Shown: one piece after another, positions 1 to 6,906 of the stretch
How the letters are laid out: each line of letters starts with the position of its first letter
Position numbering within the stretch: position 1 is the first letter of the stretch
Source of the DNA: Flavobacteriales bacterium
GTDB lineage: Bacteria > Bacteroidota > Bacteroidia > Flavobacteriales > TMED113
NCBI GenBank assembly: GCA_002696965.1
Contig: NZUB01000042.1
Location: 1-16,270, forward strand
DNA length: 16,270 bases
Direction of reading: 5' to 3'
Notes under the pieces: generated by a model
What the model was told of the DNA's origin: nothing
What the model saw: the letters and a program-made list of their open reading frames with translations, nothing else
The model's database searches: none
Made by a program: the position numbers and the translations under genes

Positions 1-1
1 T

Positions 2-193
2 ATAGGTTCCATATTTAAAAATGGTTTAATATTTAATGGTAAAAAATACCGAACCATAGAAGAAAATGAATTACTTAATCTTATCTTCTTGAAAGTCAAT
101 GAGTTAAAAAAACGAACAATAAAAAAAGCGGGCAAAAATACCCGCTTGTCTAGTTATGCTCCCCCTCTAGGACTCGAACCTAGGACCCTCTGA
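2..193 (+). CDS. Possible 3' end of an unrecognised gene (partial)
   Basis: An open frame enters from the left edge and runs 63 codons to a TGA at 191-193. The first 45 or so codons have AT-rich, lysine- and asparagine-rich composition like the real genes here, so this may be a gene tail. I do not recognise it; the opening residues (IGSIFKNGLIFNGKKY) faintly recall the last beta-strands of amidohydrolases, but this is only an impression. The last 18 or so codons run through the hairpin of the tRNA terminator and the antisense of the tRNA. The ending APPLGLEPRTL is the usual artefact of translating a tRNA backwards. Either the gene lost its own stop codon or the frame is open by chance. The opposite strand is also partly open over 1-120. 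Confidence 0.3.
   Translation: MGSIFKNGLIFNGKKYRTIEENELLNLIFLKVNELKKRTIKKAGKNTRLSSYAPPLGLEPRTL
121..147 (-). terminator. Rho-independent terminator of tRNA-Asn
   Basis: On the minus strand, 11 bases past the tRNA 3' end, GCGGG (145-141) pairs with CCCGC (132-128) around an 8-base loop. Two A-T pairs extend the stem on the outside (147-146 with 127-126). A run of seven T follows on the minus strand (127-121). This is the classic GC-stem plus U-tract arrangement and the only convincing intrinsic terminator in the window. Confidence 0.85.
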
Positions 194-232
194 TTAACAG
201 TCAGATGCTCTAACCAACTGAGCTAAGGAGGA
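159..232 (-). tRNA. tRNA-Asn (anticodon GTT)
   Basis: The 74-nt minus-strand sequence folds as a full cloverleaf. The acceptor stem TCCTCCT pairs with AGGGGGA with one T-G wobble. The D-arm carries the usual AGCTCAGTTGGTTAGAGC. The anticodon stem-loop is TCTGA-CTGTTAA-TCAGA, giving anticodon GTT, which reads AAC and AAT. The T-arm contains GGTTCGAGTCC. The discriminator base is G and the next bases are CAT, so the CCA tail is not encoded and must be added enzymatically, as is usual in Bacteroidota. A terminator hairpin lies just downstream and a TAnnTTTG box 20 bases upstream. Confidence 0.97.
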
Positions 233-252
233 TTTTTACTATATTGAGACAG

Positions 253-260
253 CAAATATA
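253..260 (-). promoter_or_regulatory. Putative -7 promoter element for tRNA-Asn
   Basis: The minus strand reads TATATTTG here, an exact match to the Bacteroidota -7 consensus TAnnTTTG. It ends 20 bases upstream of the tRNA 5' end, which leaves room for a short leader. I do not see a clear TTG at -33, so the call rests on one element and its position. Confidence 0.5.
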
Positions 261-310
261 AAAAATTATTAAATTTTGTGTAGTTTCGAAACTAATTTTA
301 TTTTAATTAT

Positions 311-1216
311 ATGAGTTTACTTATTGTTGGAACAGTTGCTTTTGATGGTATTGAAACACCATACGGCAAAGTGGATAGAATTTTAGGAGGATCTGCAACA
401 TATATTGGTATAGCTTCTTCTTATTTTAATAAAAAATCTAATCTTATTTCAGTAGTCGGGGGTGATTTCCCTAAAGATAATATTAACCTTCTAATTGCGC
501 ATGGAATTAATTGTGATGGACTAGAAATTATAAAAAATGAAAAAACATTTTATTGGTCTGGTAAATATCATGAAAACATGAACCTCAGAGACACCCTAGC
601 AACACATCTTAATGTCCTTGAAAATTTTGAGCCCAAGATACCTGATCAGTATCAAGATTGTAAATATCTTATGCTTGCTAACCTCATGCCGTCTATACAA
701 TTAGATGCAATACAGAAATTAGAGTCTAAACCACATCTAGTTGTAACTGATACAATGAATTACTGGATGGATAATTATTTAAGTGATCTACATGTTGTAA
801 TTTCAAAAACTGATGTATTAATAATAAACATTGAAGAAGCATTACAATTATCAAAGTCTAATAATTTAATTGATGCGGCTACCAAAATACAAACAATGGG
901 GCCAAAATTTGTAATAATAAAAAAGGGTGAATTCGGGGCTAGTTTATTTAGTAATAATCAATCTTTTAATTGCCCAGCTTTTAATTCTTTAAAATGTTTA
1001 GATCCAACTGGAGCTGGAGATACGTTTGCTGGAGCATTTATCGGATATCTTAATCATACAAATAATATATCATTCAACAACATGAAAAAGGGGGTAATTC
1101 GAGCATGTGCAATGGCTTCTTTTTGTGTAGAAAATTTTGGTGTACAAAATATCATCAATCAAACTCCGGAGAATATTAAAGAAAGAGTAACTTTTTTAGA
1201 GAAAAACAACCTTTAG
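311..1216 (+). CDS. PfkB-family carbohydrate/nucleoside kinase
   Basis: A 301-residue cytoplasmic kinase of the ribokinase/PfkB family, which phosphorylates a sugar or nucleoside with ATP. The N-terminal glycine motif GGSATYIGIASSYF (about residues 26-39) and the C-terminal signature DPTGAGDTFAGAF (231-243) are both present. D237 in GAGD is the expected catalytic base, and the following glycines form the anion hole. Length is normal for the family. The substrate cannot be read from the sequence. The neighbouring purN and my memory of similar Flavobacteria loci near purine genes hint at a nucleoside or ribose-related substrate, but that is inference. The start is the first ATG after the in-frame stops and is followed directly by the beta-strand LLIVGTVAFDGI. 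Its stop TAG overlaps by two bases the stop of convergent rnhA. Confidence 0.9.
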   Translation: MSLLIVGTVAFDGIETPYGKVDRILGGSATYIGIASSYFNKKSNLISVVGGDFPKDNINLLIAHGINCDGLEIIKNEKTFYWSGKYHENMNLRDTLATHLNVLENFEPKIPDQYQDCKYLMLANLMPSIQLDAIQKLESKPHLVVTDTMNYWMDNYLSDLHVVISKTDVLIINIEEALQLSKSNNLIDAATKIQTMGPKFVIIKKGEFGASLFSNNQSFNCPAFNSLKCLDPTGAGDTFAGAFIGYLNHTNNISFNNMKKGVIRACAMASFCVENFGVQNIINQTPENIKERVTFLEKNNL

Positions 1217-1695
1217 TCAAAAAGACCCCTTTGTATATTTTTAGATTTCTCATAACCTAAATCTATTTTTAAAACTTGGGATTTTGATGCAATTACAGCA
1301 AGTTCGTCACATCTTTCGTTTTGTATATGCCCTGCATGCCCCTTAACCCAAATAAACTTCACCTTGAGGGTGTGATAAATTTGTAAAAAGCGTCTCCATA
1401 AATCAGGGTTCTTTTTTTTTATAAAATTTTTTTTTTCCCAATTAAACACCCATCCCTTATTAACTGCTTCTACCACATATTTAGAATCTGAAAAAACTGA
1501 TATATCATGACTTTTTTTCTTAATCGATTCAAGACCTACAATAACGGCTAACAATTCCATTCTATTATTTGTTGTTAGTTGAAACCCCTCAGATATTTCT
1601 TTGATATTTCCCTTATACTCTAATATAATTCCATAGCCCCCTGGACCAGGATTACCTCTAGCTGAGCCATCAGTGTATATATTAATCCTATTCAT
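1213..1695 (-). CDS. rnhA: Ribonuclease HI
   Basis: A 160-residue RNase HI, which cuts the RNA strand of RNA-DNA hybrids during primer removal and R-loop clearance. All four catalytic acidic residues can be placed: D9 (YTDGSARGNPGPGG), E47 (TTNNRMELLAV), D70 (VFSDSKYVVEAV) and D130 (NERCDELA). The mobile histidine H120 lies in WVKGHAGH. The basic handle (GWVFNWEKKNFIKKKNPDLW, 81-100) is a few residues shorter than in the E. coli enzyme and is coded by two long A-runs. Its ATG overlaps the end of purN by eight bases, so the two genes are probably translated as a coupled pair from one mRNA. The downstream end abuts the PfkB kinase gene with overlapping stop codons. Confidence 0.97.
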   Translation of the reverse strand: MNRINIYTDGSARGNPGPGGYGIILEYKGNIKEISEGFQLTTNNRMELLAVIVGLESIKKKSHDISVFSDSKYVVEAVNKGWVFNWEKKNFIKKKNPDLWRRFLQIYHTLKVKFIWVKGHAGHIQNERCDELAVIASKSQVLKIDLGYEKSKNIQRGLFD

Positions 1696-2251
1696 TTAAT
1701 ATGCTTTCTATAATTTTTGGGAAAAACTTTTTTTCTAATTTATGTACTTTCTTTGCAATTCCCTGTATCGTATCATATTTATTTAATCGGCATTTTGCTT
1801 GAAAAATTATTGTTCCATCATCATACTTTTCATTAACAAAATGTATAGTGATGCCTGTTTCAGTATCTTTTGCATCAAAAACTTTTTTGTGAACATGGAT
1901 TCCATACATCCCCTTACCACCATATAGGGGAAGTAAACTGGGATGAATATTAATGATTTTTTTAGGATAAGCAATGATCAATTTTTTAGGTATTTTTAGT
2001 AAAAATCCGGCTAATACAATAAAATCTATTTCACACTTTTTCAGCTCTTTTAACACATGCCCATTATAAAGTTCTTTTGGTGAAAAGAAAAAAGTCTGAG
2101 TATTATGTTTACTGGCCCTTTTAAACACATTTGAATCTTTTTTATTGGAGGCAATAAGTTTTATTCTTAATTTAAGATGGTTTTTAAAATATTTGATAAT
2201 ATTTTCTGCATTTGTCCCATTTCCAGATGCAAATACAGCTATTTTAATCAT
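1688..2251 (-). CDS. purN: Phosphoribosylglycinamide formyltransferase (GART)
   Basis: A 187-residue folate-dependent GAR transformylase, the third step of de novo purine synthesis, moving a formyl group from 10-formyl-THF to glycinamide ribonucleotide. The phosphate-binding loop FASGNGTNAENII lies at 7-19. The catalytic set is visible: N101 and H103 in INIHPSLLPLYGGKGMYG, and D144 in YDDGTIIF. The GGKGMYG extension after the HPSLLP motif is a form I associate with Bacteroidota PurN. Length is close to the usual 190-210. It is the first gene of a two-gene minus-strand unit with rnhA, whose start lies inside its last codons. The 126-bp gap upstream is shared with divergent acpP; I see no clear minus-strand promoter in it. 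Confidence 0.96.
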   Translation of the reverse strand: MIKIAVFASGNGTNAENIIKYFKNHLKLRIKLIASNKKDSNVFKRASKHNTQTFFFSPKELYNGHVLKELKKCEIDFIVLAGFLLKIPKKLIIAYPKKIINIHPSLLPLYGGKGMYGIHVHKKVFDAKDTETGITIHFVNEKYDDGTIIFQAKCRLNKYDTIQGIAKKVHKLEKKFFPKIIESILNE

Positions 2252-2302
2252 TAAAAATATAGTTAAAATGTTGAAAACCCTGTAAATAACCTAGTTTTTT
2301 TA

Positions 2303-2335
2303 TTGATTTATAAATAGATAAATTATATATCTTTA
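2303..2335 (+). promoter_or_regulatory. Putative promoter of acpP
   Basis: TTG at 2303-2305 and TATCTTTA at 2328-2335 are separated by 22 bases. This resembles the Bacteroidota promoter (TTTG at -33, TAnnTTTG at -7), with one mismatch in the -7 box. Transcription would begin near 2341, leaving a leader of about 37 bases before the acpP ATG. acpP is normally very highly expressed, which fits a dedicated promoter in this gap. Confidence 0.45.
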
Positions 2336-2377
2336 CTAGGTAAATTAATTTAAAATTTTAACTAAAAATACACAATT

Positions 2378-2614
2378 ATGTCTGAAATATCATCAAAAGT
2401 AAAAGCAATTATAGTCGATAAATTGGTAATAGATGAAAGTGAAGTAACTGATGAATCTAATTTCATGTCTGATTTGGGTGCAGACTCACTAGATACAGTA
2501 GAGTTAATTATGGAATTTGAAAAAGAATTTGACCTACAAATACCCGATGACGAGGCTGAAAAAATCACAACTGTTGGAGATGCAATCGCATATATAACAA
2601 GTAAAACATCTTAA
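2378..2614 (+). CDS. acpP: Acyl carrier protein
   Basis: A 78-residue acidic acyl carrier protein that shuttles growing fatty acyl chains as thioesters in type II fatty acid synthesis. The phosphopantetheine attachment motif LGADSLDTVEL places the modified serine at S37. The helical pattern, high Asp/Glu content and length all fit the family. It sits eight bases upstream of fabF, the standard acpP-fabF order found across bacteria, and appears to be the first gene of the operon behind the promoter at 2303-2335. The A-rich leader right before the ATG has no Shine-Dalgarno sequence, as is common in Bacteroidota. Confidence 0.98.
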   Translation: MSEISSKVKAIIVDKLVIDESEVTDESNFMSDLGADSLDTVELIMEFEKEFDLQIPDDEAEKITTVGDAIAYITSKTS

Positions 2615-2622
2615 TATATATT

Positions 2623-3870
2623 ATGAAACTTAACAGAGTTGTTGTAACTGGAATAGGTGCACTAACTCCTATTGGTAATACTATTGACACATTTTGGAAA
2701 GGGTTGGTTAATGGAGAGAGTGGGGCTGCAAAAATCACACATTTTGATCCTGATAATTTTAAAACACAATTTGCCTGTGAATTAAAAGATCTTGACTTAA
2801 ATAGTCATTTTGATAAACGAGAAATTCGAAAATATGATGATTATACAACATATGCATTAATAGCCGTAAAAGAAGCTATTCAAGATTCTAATCTTAATTT
2901 AAATAAAATCGATAAAAATTTAGCTGGTGTAATTTGGGGTTCCGGTATTGGTGGTATAAAAACCTTTTCTCAAGAGGTTGAAAACTATGTAGTAAATAAA
3001 AAAATACCGCGTTTCAATCCATTTTTTATTCCTAAAATGATTGCTGATATTGCAGCTGGTATTATATCAATTCAATATGGACTGAAAGGGCCAAATTTTG
3101 CAACAGTATCTGCGTGTGCCTCATCATCACATGCAATTATAGACTCTTTTAATTATATTCGATTAGGTAAGGCAAATTTATTTGTCTGTGGTGGGTCTGA
3201 AGCATCTATTCATCCTGCTGGTGTAGGGGGGTTTAATGCACTCAGAGCTTTATCTACCAATAATGAAAACCCGTCAAAAGCATCTAGACCCTTTGATGCT
3301 GGGCGAGATGGATTTGTCTTAGGCGAAGGCGCTGGGGCTTTAATACTAGAAAATTATGACCACGCTATACAACGGGGGGCAAAAATTTATGCAGAGGTTG
3401 TGGGGGGCGGAATGTCCGCAGATGCCTATCATATAACAGCTCCACACCCTGAAGGTGCTGGCGCTATAAATGTGATGAAACAGGCCCTATCGGATGCCAA
3501 CATTGAGCCGTCTAATATAGATTATATTAACGTACACGGAACATCTACTCCTCTTGGAGATATTTCTGAAATGAAAGCAATTCATAGCGTATTTAAAGAA
3601 AATATTTATGATTTAAATATTAGCTCTACTAAATCGATGACAGGTCATCTACTTGGTGCAGCTGGTGCTATTGAAAGTATTGCGTCAATTTTAGCAATGC
3701 ATTTTAAAATAGTGCCGCCCACTATTAATTTAGACGCATTAGATCCTGAGCTAGATAAAAAAGTTAACTACACTGCTAATACTGCACAAGAAAAAAATAT
3801 TCACTATAGCCTGTGTAACACTTTTGGTTTTGGTGGGCATAATGCCTCACTAATATTTAAAAAAATTTAA
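2623..3870 (+). CDS. fabF: Beta-ketoacyl-ACP synthase II
   Basis: A 415-residue condensing enzyme that elongates acyl-ACP with malonyl-ACP in fatty acid synthesis and partners with the AcpP encoded just upstream. It opens with the typical RVVVTGIGALTPIG. The Cys-His-His triad is complete: C165 in TVSACASSSHAI, H305 in VHGTSTPLGD and H342 in MTGHLLGAAG. The closing glycine-rich NTFGFGGHNAS loop is present. Length matches the family. KAS II rather than KAS III follows from the triad and the acpP linkage; KAS I versus II cannot be settled beyond overall resemblance. The 46-bp gap after the stop is where I would expect rnc in related genomes. Confidence 0.97.
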   Translation: MKLNRVVVTGIGALTPIGNTIDTFWKGLVNGESGAAKITHFDPDNFKTQFACELKDLDLNSHFDKREIRKYDDYTTYALIAVKEAIQDSNLNLNKIDKNLAGVIWGSGIGGIKTFSQEVENYVVNKKIPRFNPFFIPKMIADIAAGIISIQYGLKGPNFATVSACASSSHAIIDSFNYIRLGKANLFVCGGSEASIHPAGVGGFNALRALSTNNENPSKASRPFDAGRDGFVLGEGAGALILENYDHAIQRGAKIYAEVVGGGMSADAYHITAPHPEGAGAINVMKQALSDANIEPSNIDYINVHGTSTPLGDISEMKAIHSVFKENIYDLNISSTKSMTGHLLGAAGAIESIASILAMHFKIVPPTINLDALDPELDKKVNYTANTAQEKNIHYSLCNTFGFGGHNASLIFKKI

Positions 3871-3916
3871 TAAAGCTGGTACTTGATATCATGATTGGTT
3901 AATTAAAATTACATAT

Positions 3917-4387
3917 ATGAAATTTCAATTGTCAACTCTTGATTATAAAGAAAAATATAATTTATTGGCTTTTAGATGTAGTGTAGAAGACTATCGCCTA
4001 GCATATTTTTTGAACAAATACCCTAACTTCTTGTTTCAAAGGATGCCCAAAGATTTACATTGTGTCATTAATGGAAAAAATATTTATTTTTCAACCTTTG
4101 AAGACAATAGTTTAGATTATGAAAAATCTTGCTATTTAATTAGTAATAAATCTTTATATAGAGAACAATTGGATACTAATAATTTATTTAATTCTGGATT
4201 ATTTGTGAATACTGCGTTTTTAATACCGGAATTAAGTAAATTTGATTTCTTTCTCAAGCTTATTGGTATATGGAAAAAAAGCGAAATAAAAACTATTTCT
4301 AAAAATCTTAATAAGATAACAGAAATAGAATCTAAAACTCATATTGATTTAAATAAATTAAAATCTATTAATAATCTAGTGTTTTAA
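3917..4387 (+). CDS. IPExxxVDY family protein (function unknown)
   Basis: A 156-residue protein that I assign to the Bacteroidota IPExxxVDY family on position and on one motif. The family signature appears in relaxed form as LIPELSKFDFFLKL, with I103-P104-E105 and then F109-D110-F111 in place of V-D-Y. The family is a short, conserved protein usually found immediately before pyk, as here: its TAA is two bases from the pyk ATG. No signal peptide, membrane segment or catalytic motif is visible, so it is probably cytoplasmic. Tight coupling to pyk suggests co-expression, but its role is not known. The C-terminus (about 125-156) is lysine- and asparagine-rich and looks poorly conserved. Confidence 0.8.
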   Translation: MKFQLSTLDYKEKYNLLAFRCSVEDYRLAYFLNKYPNFLFQRMPKDLHCVINGKNIYFSTFEDNSLDYEKSCYLISNKSLYREQLDTNNLFNSGLFVNTAFLIPELSKFDFFLKLIGIWKKSEIKTISKNLNKITEIESKTHIDLNKLKSINNLVF

Positions 4388-4389
4388 TA

Positions 4390-5826
4390 ATGATTGAAAA
4401 AAAATATAGACTAAAGCGAACAAAAATAGTTGCCACTATCGGCCCAAACTCCTTGTCTAAAAAAAAGATTAAAAAAATGATTCTAGCGGGACTAAATGTG
4501 TGTCGCATTAATTTCTCTCATTGTAATCATGAAAATGCTCTAAAAATTGTAACTACTGTAGCTGAATTAAATTTAGAACTTAATACCCATGTTGCTATCA
4601 TGGGAGATTTGCAAGGACCTAAACTTCGAATTGGATTAGTAGAAAATAATAGCTTTCTTCAAAAGGGAGACATGGTTGTAGTAAAACACGGGCATAATAA
4701 ATCCAATCAAAAGGAAATATTTGTGAATTACAAAAGTATTAGTCATGATGTAAAATGTGGGAATAAGATTTTACTTGATGATGGGAAAATTGTATTAAAA
4801 GTAATGCATAAAAAAAATGATATCCTTGATTGTTGTATTATGCAGGGTGGGGAACTTAAAGCAAACAAAGGTTTAAATCTCCCAAATACTCACATATCTA
4901 TTCCAACGATTACCAATAAAGATAAAATAGATCTTGATTTTTGTATAAAAAACAAAATAGAATGGATTGCCTTATCATTTGTTAGAAATGGACAAGATAT
5001 TTTAGATCTAAAAGAGATTCTAAAAAAGACACGTTCACAATCTAGAATAATTGCCAAAATTGAAAAGCCTGAAGCAATAAAAAATTTAAATAATATCATT
5101 AAACATACTGATGCGTTAATGGTAGCTAGAGGTGACTTGGGTGTAGAGGTGCCAACACAAAAAGTGCCTGTTTTACAAAAAAAAATTGTTCGTGCTGCAC
5201 GAAGAAATGCTAAACCTGTAATCATTGCTACACAAGTAATGGAAAGCATGACTGAAAATCTTGCGCCTACTAGAGCCGAAACAAATGATGCCGCTAATGC
5301 TGTTTTTGATGGTGCTGATGCGCTAATGCTCTCTGGAGAAACATCTGTTGGTAAATACCCCACGAGAGTAGTCCGAATAATTTCAAAAATTATTTTAGAT
5401 GTTGAGGCATCTGACGAAAGAAAACATTTTAATAAGTTTTTACCATTAAAATCTAACCCTCGATATATTTCGGATTCAATTTGTTATCAAGCATCTGAAA
5501 TTGCTAATCAAGTAGAAGCAAAAGCAATTTTAGCATTTACTGCTTCTGGTTACAATGCACAAAAAATTTCTTCCAACCGACCTAATGCCCATATATGTGT
5601 TTTTACCTATAATCGACAACTACTCAATACATTAAGCTTAATGTGGGGAGTATTTGGTTTTTATTATAATAAATTTGATAGTACTGATAATACTATAGAA
5701 GAGACTCAACTTATTTTAAAAAAATCTAAAATAATTAAGTCTGGTGATTTTGTAGTTAATATTGCAAGTATGCCAATTAAAGCAAAGGGAATGACAAATA
5801 TGTTAAAGCTAGAAAAAATTGGTTAA
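4390..5826 (+). CDS. pyk: Pyruvate kinase
   Basis: A 478-residue pyruvate kinase, which converts phosphoenolpyruvate and ADP to pyruvate and ATP at the end of glycolysis. It starts with RTKIVATIGPNS (10-21). DLQGPKLRIG marks the start of the B-domain boundary. The catalytic lysine and metal ligand are K223 and E225 in AKIEKPEA, followed by D249 in VARGDLGVEVP. The signature helix is IATQVMESM, with TRAETNDAANAVFDGADALMLSGET after it. The C-terminal domain ends without the extra PEP-utiliser-like module of Bacillus enzymes. It is the last gene of the acpP operon and ends three bases from the stop of convergent pheS. A second glycolytic gene, pgk, lies about 1.8 kb away on the other strand. Confidence 0.98.
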   Translation: MIEKKYRLKRTKIVATIGPNSLSKKKIKKMILAGLNVCRINFSHCNHENALKIVTTVAELNLELNTHVAIMGDLQGPKLRIGLVENNSFLQKGDMVVVKHGHNKSNQKEIFVNYKSISHDVKCGNKILLDDGKIVLKVMHKKNDILDCCIMQGGELKANKGLNLPNTHISIPTITNKDKIDLDFCIKNKIEWIALSFVRNGQDILDLKEILKKTRSQSRIIAKIEKPEAIKNLNNIIKHTDALMVARGDLGVEVPTQKVPVLQKKIVRAARRNAKPVIIATQVMESMTENLAPTRAETNDAANAVFDGADALMLSGETSVGKYPTRVVRIISKIILDVEASDERKHFNKFLPLKSNPRYISDSICYQASEIANQVEAKAILAFTASGYNAQKISSNRPNAHICVFTYNRQLLNTLSLMWGVFGFYYNKFDSTDNTIEETQLILKKSKIIKSGDFVVNIASMPIKAKGMTNMLKLEKIG

Positions 5827-5829
5827 GAA

Positions 5830-6852
5830 TTAACTTAGCCCTTGAAATTGTTTTAAAAACCGAATGTCATTCTCGAAAAATAGTCTTAAATCATCTATTT
5901 GATATAATAACATTGCTATTCGTTCAATACCCAATCCAAAAGCAAATCCGGAATATATTTTAGGGTTTATATTAACGTTTTCTAATACATTTGGGTCAAT
6001 CATGCCACAGCCCATTATCTCTAACCAACCAGTCCCTTTTGTTATACGATAGTCCGATTCTGAATTTAAACCCCAATAAATATCTACCTCTGCGCTTGGC
6101 TCGGTAAATGGGAAAAAAGATGGTCTAAATCTTGTTTTTACATCTTCACCAAATAAACTTTTTAAAAAATATGTAATCATTTTTTTCAAATCTGAAAAAC
6201 TTATATCATGATCAATATATAGTCCCTCAATCTGATGAAAAAAACAATTTGCACGAGCAGAAATATCCTCTTTTCTATAAACTCTTCCAGGAGATATAAT
6301 TCTAATGGGGGGTTCCGTTTGATTCATGTATCTAATCTGCACAGAAGATGTATGTGTGCGCAATAACATGTCTGGGTTAACAGAAATGAAAAAAGTATCT
6401 TGCATGTCTCTTGCTGGATGATTTTTAGGCATATTTAGAGCAGAGAAATTATGCCAATCATCTTCTATTTCTGGGCCATCAGAAATGATAAAACCAACCT
6501 TTTCAAAAATACTTATAATCTTTCTCTTTACTTGTGATAAGGGGTGTAGTGAACCAACTGGCTCGTAGCTAGAAGGAAGAGTAATATCAATTTTTTTTGA
6601 TTGTTTGCTTAAATTATCATTCTTATCAATCTTTAATGTTTGTGACTTTTCAGTAATAATTTTTTTTAAATTATTTAATAATGGACCCAATTCTCTTTTT
6701 TTTGCACTCTCAAGAACTTTAAACTCATTAAATAATTGATTTAGCAGGCCTTTTTTACTTAAGTATTTTTTATGAAAAATAGTGGCCTCTTCAATACTTG
6801 AAATAGTTATACTATTAATGTCATGTATATATTTATTTATTTTTTCCTGCAT
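5830..6852 (-). CDS. pheS: Phenylalanyl-tRNA synthetase alpha subunit
   Basis: A 340-residue class II synthetase subunit that charges tRNA-Phe together with PheT, which is not in the window. The N-terminal tRNA-binding coiled coil spans about 1-85. Catalytic-core motifs follow in order: HPLSQVKRKI (103-112), DGPEIEDDWHNF (125-136), HPARDMQDTF (145-154), LLRTHTSSVQ (163-172), GRVYRKED (189-196, motif 2), FFPFTEPSAEVD (246-257), GWLEIMGCGM (275-284) and FGLGIERIAML (305-315, motif 3). The length is normal. pheS is apparently transcribed alone here, from a well-formed promoter at 6875-6905 that gives a short leader of roughly 15 bases. I see no room for an attenuator or T-box. Confidence 0.98.
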   Translation of the reverse strand: MQEKINKYIHDINSITISSIEEATIFHKKYLSKKGLLNQLFNEFKVLESAKKRELGPLLNNLKKIITEKSQTLKIDKNDNLSKQSKKIDITLPSSYEPVGSLHPLSQVKRKIISIFEKVGFIISDGPEIEDDWHNFSALNMPKNHPARDMQDTFFISVNPDMLLRTHTSSVQIRYMNQTEPPIRIISPGRVYRKEDISARANCFFHQIEGLYIDHDISFSDLKKMITYFLKSLFGEDVKTRFRPSFFPFTEPSAEVDIYWGLNSESDYRITKGTGWLEIMGCGMIDPNVLENVNINPKIYSGFAFGLGIERIAMLLYQIDDLRLFFENDIRFLKQFQGLS

Positions 6853-6858
6853 TTATAA

Positions 6859-6866
6859 TATATTTG
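6859..6866 (+). promoter_or_regulatory. Putative -7 element for the small lipoprotein gene
   Basis: TATATTTG matches TAnnTTTG exactly on the plus strand and would start transcription near 6873, about 35 bases before the ATG at 6907. There is no TTG at the expected -33 distance, only a T-rich stretch, so it may be weak. It lies within the pheS leader and faces the pheS promoter. Confidence 0.45.
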
Positions 6867-6874
6867 CTTGTATC

Positions 6875-6905
6875 CAAATTTACATCTTAATTAAAGAATT
6901 AACAA
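6875..6905 (-). promoter_or_regulatory. Promoter of pheS
   Basis: Reading the minus strand, TTG (6905-6903) is followed after exactly 20 bases by TAAATTTG (6882-6875), a perfect Bacteroidota TAnnTTTG box at the usual spacing. Transcription should begin close to 6868, about 15 bases upstream of the pheS ATG. This is the best promoter match in the window. Confidence 0.7.
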
Positions 6906-6906
6906 T

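Noticed and set aside
4890..5363. 157-codon minus-strand frame inside pyk
   Set aside because: It lies wholly antisense to the conserved pyruvate kinase core and has no recognisable protein features.
5822..5834. Inverted repeat GTTAA-GAA-TTAAC between pyk and pheS as a two-way terminator
   Set aside because: The stem is only five bp and nearly all A-T. A T-run follows on the minus strand only after three more bases, inside pyk, so it is too weak to call.
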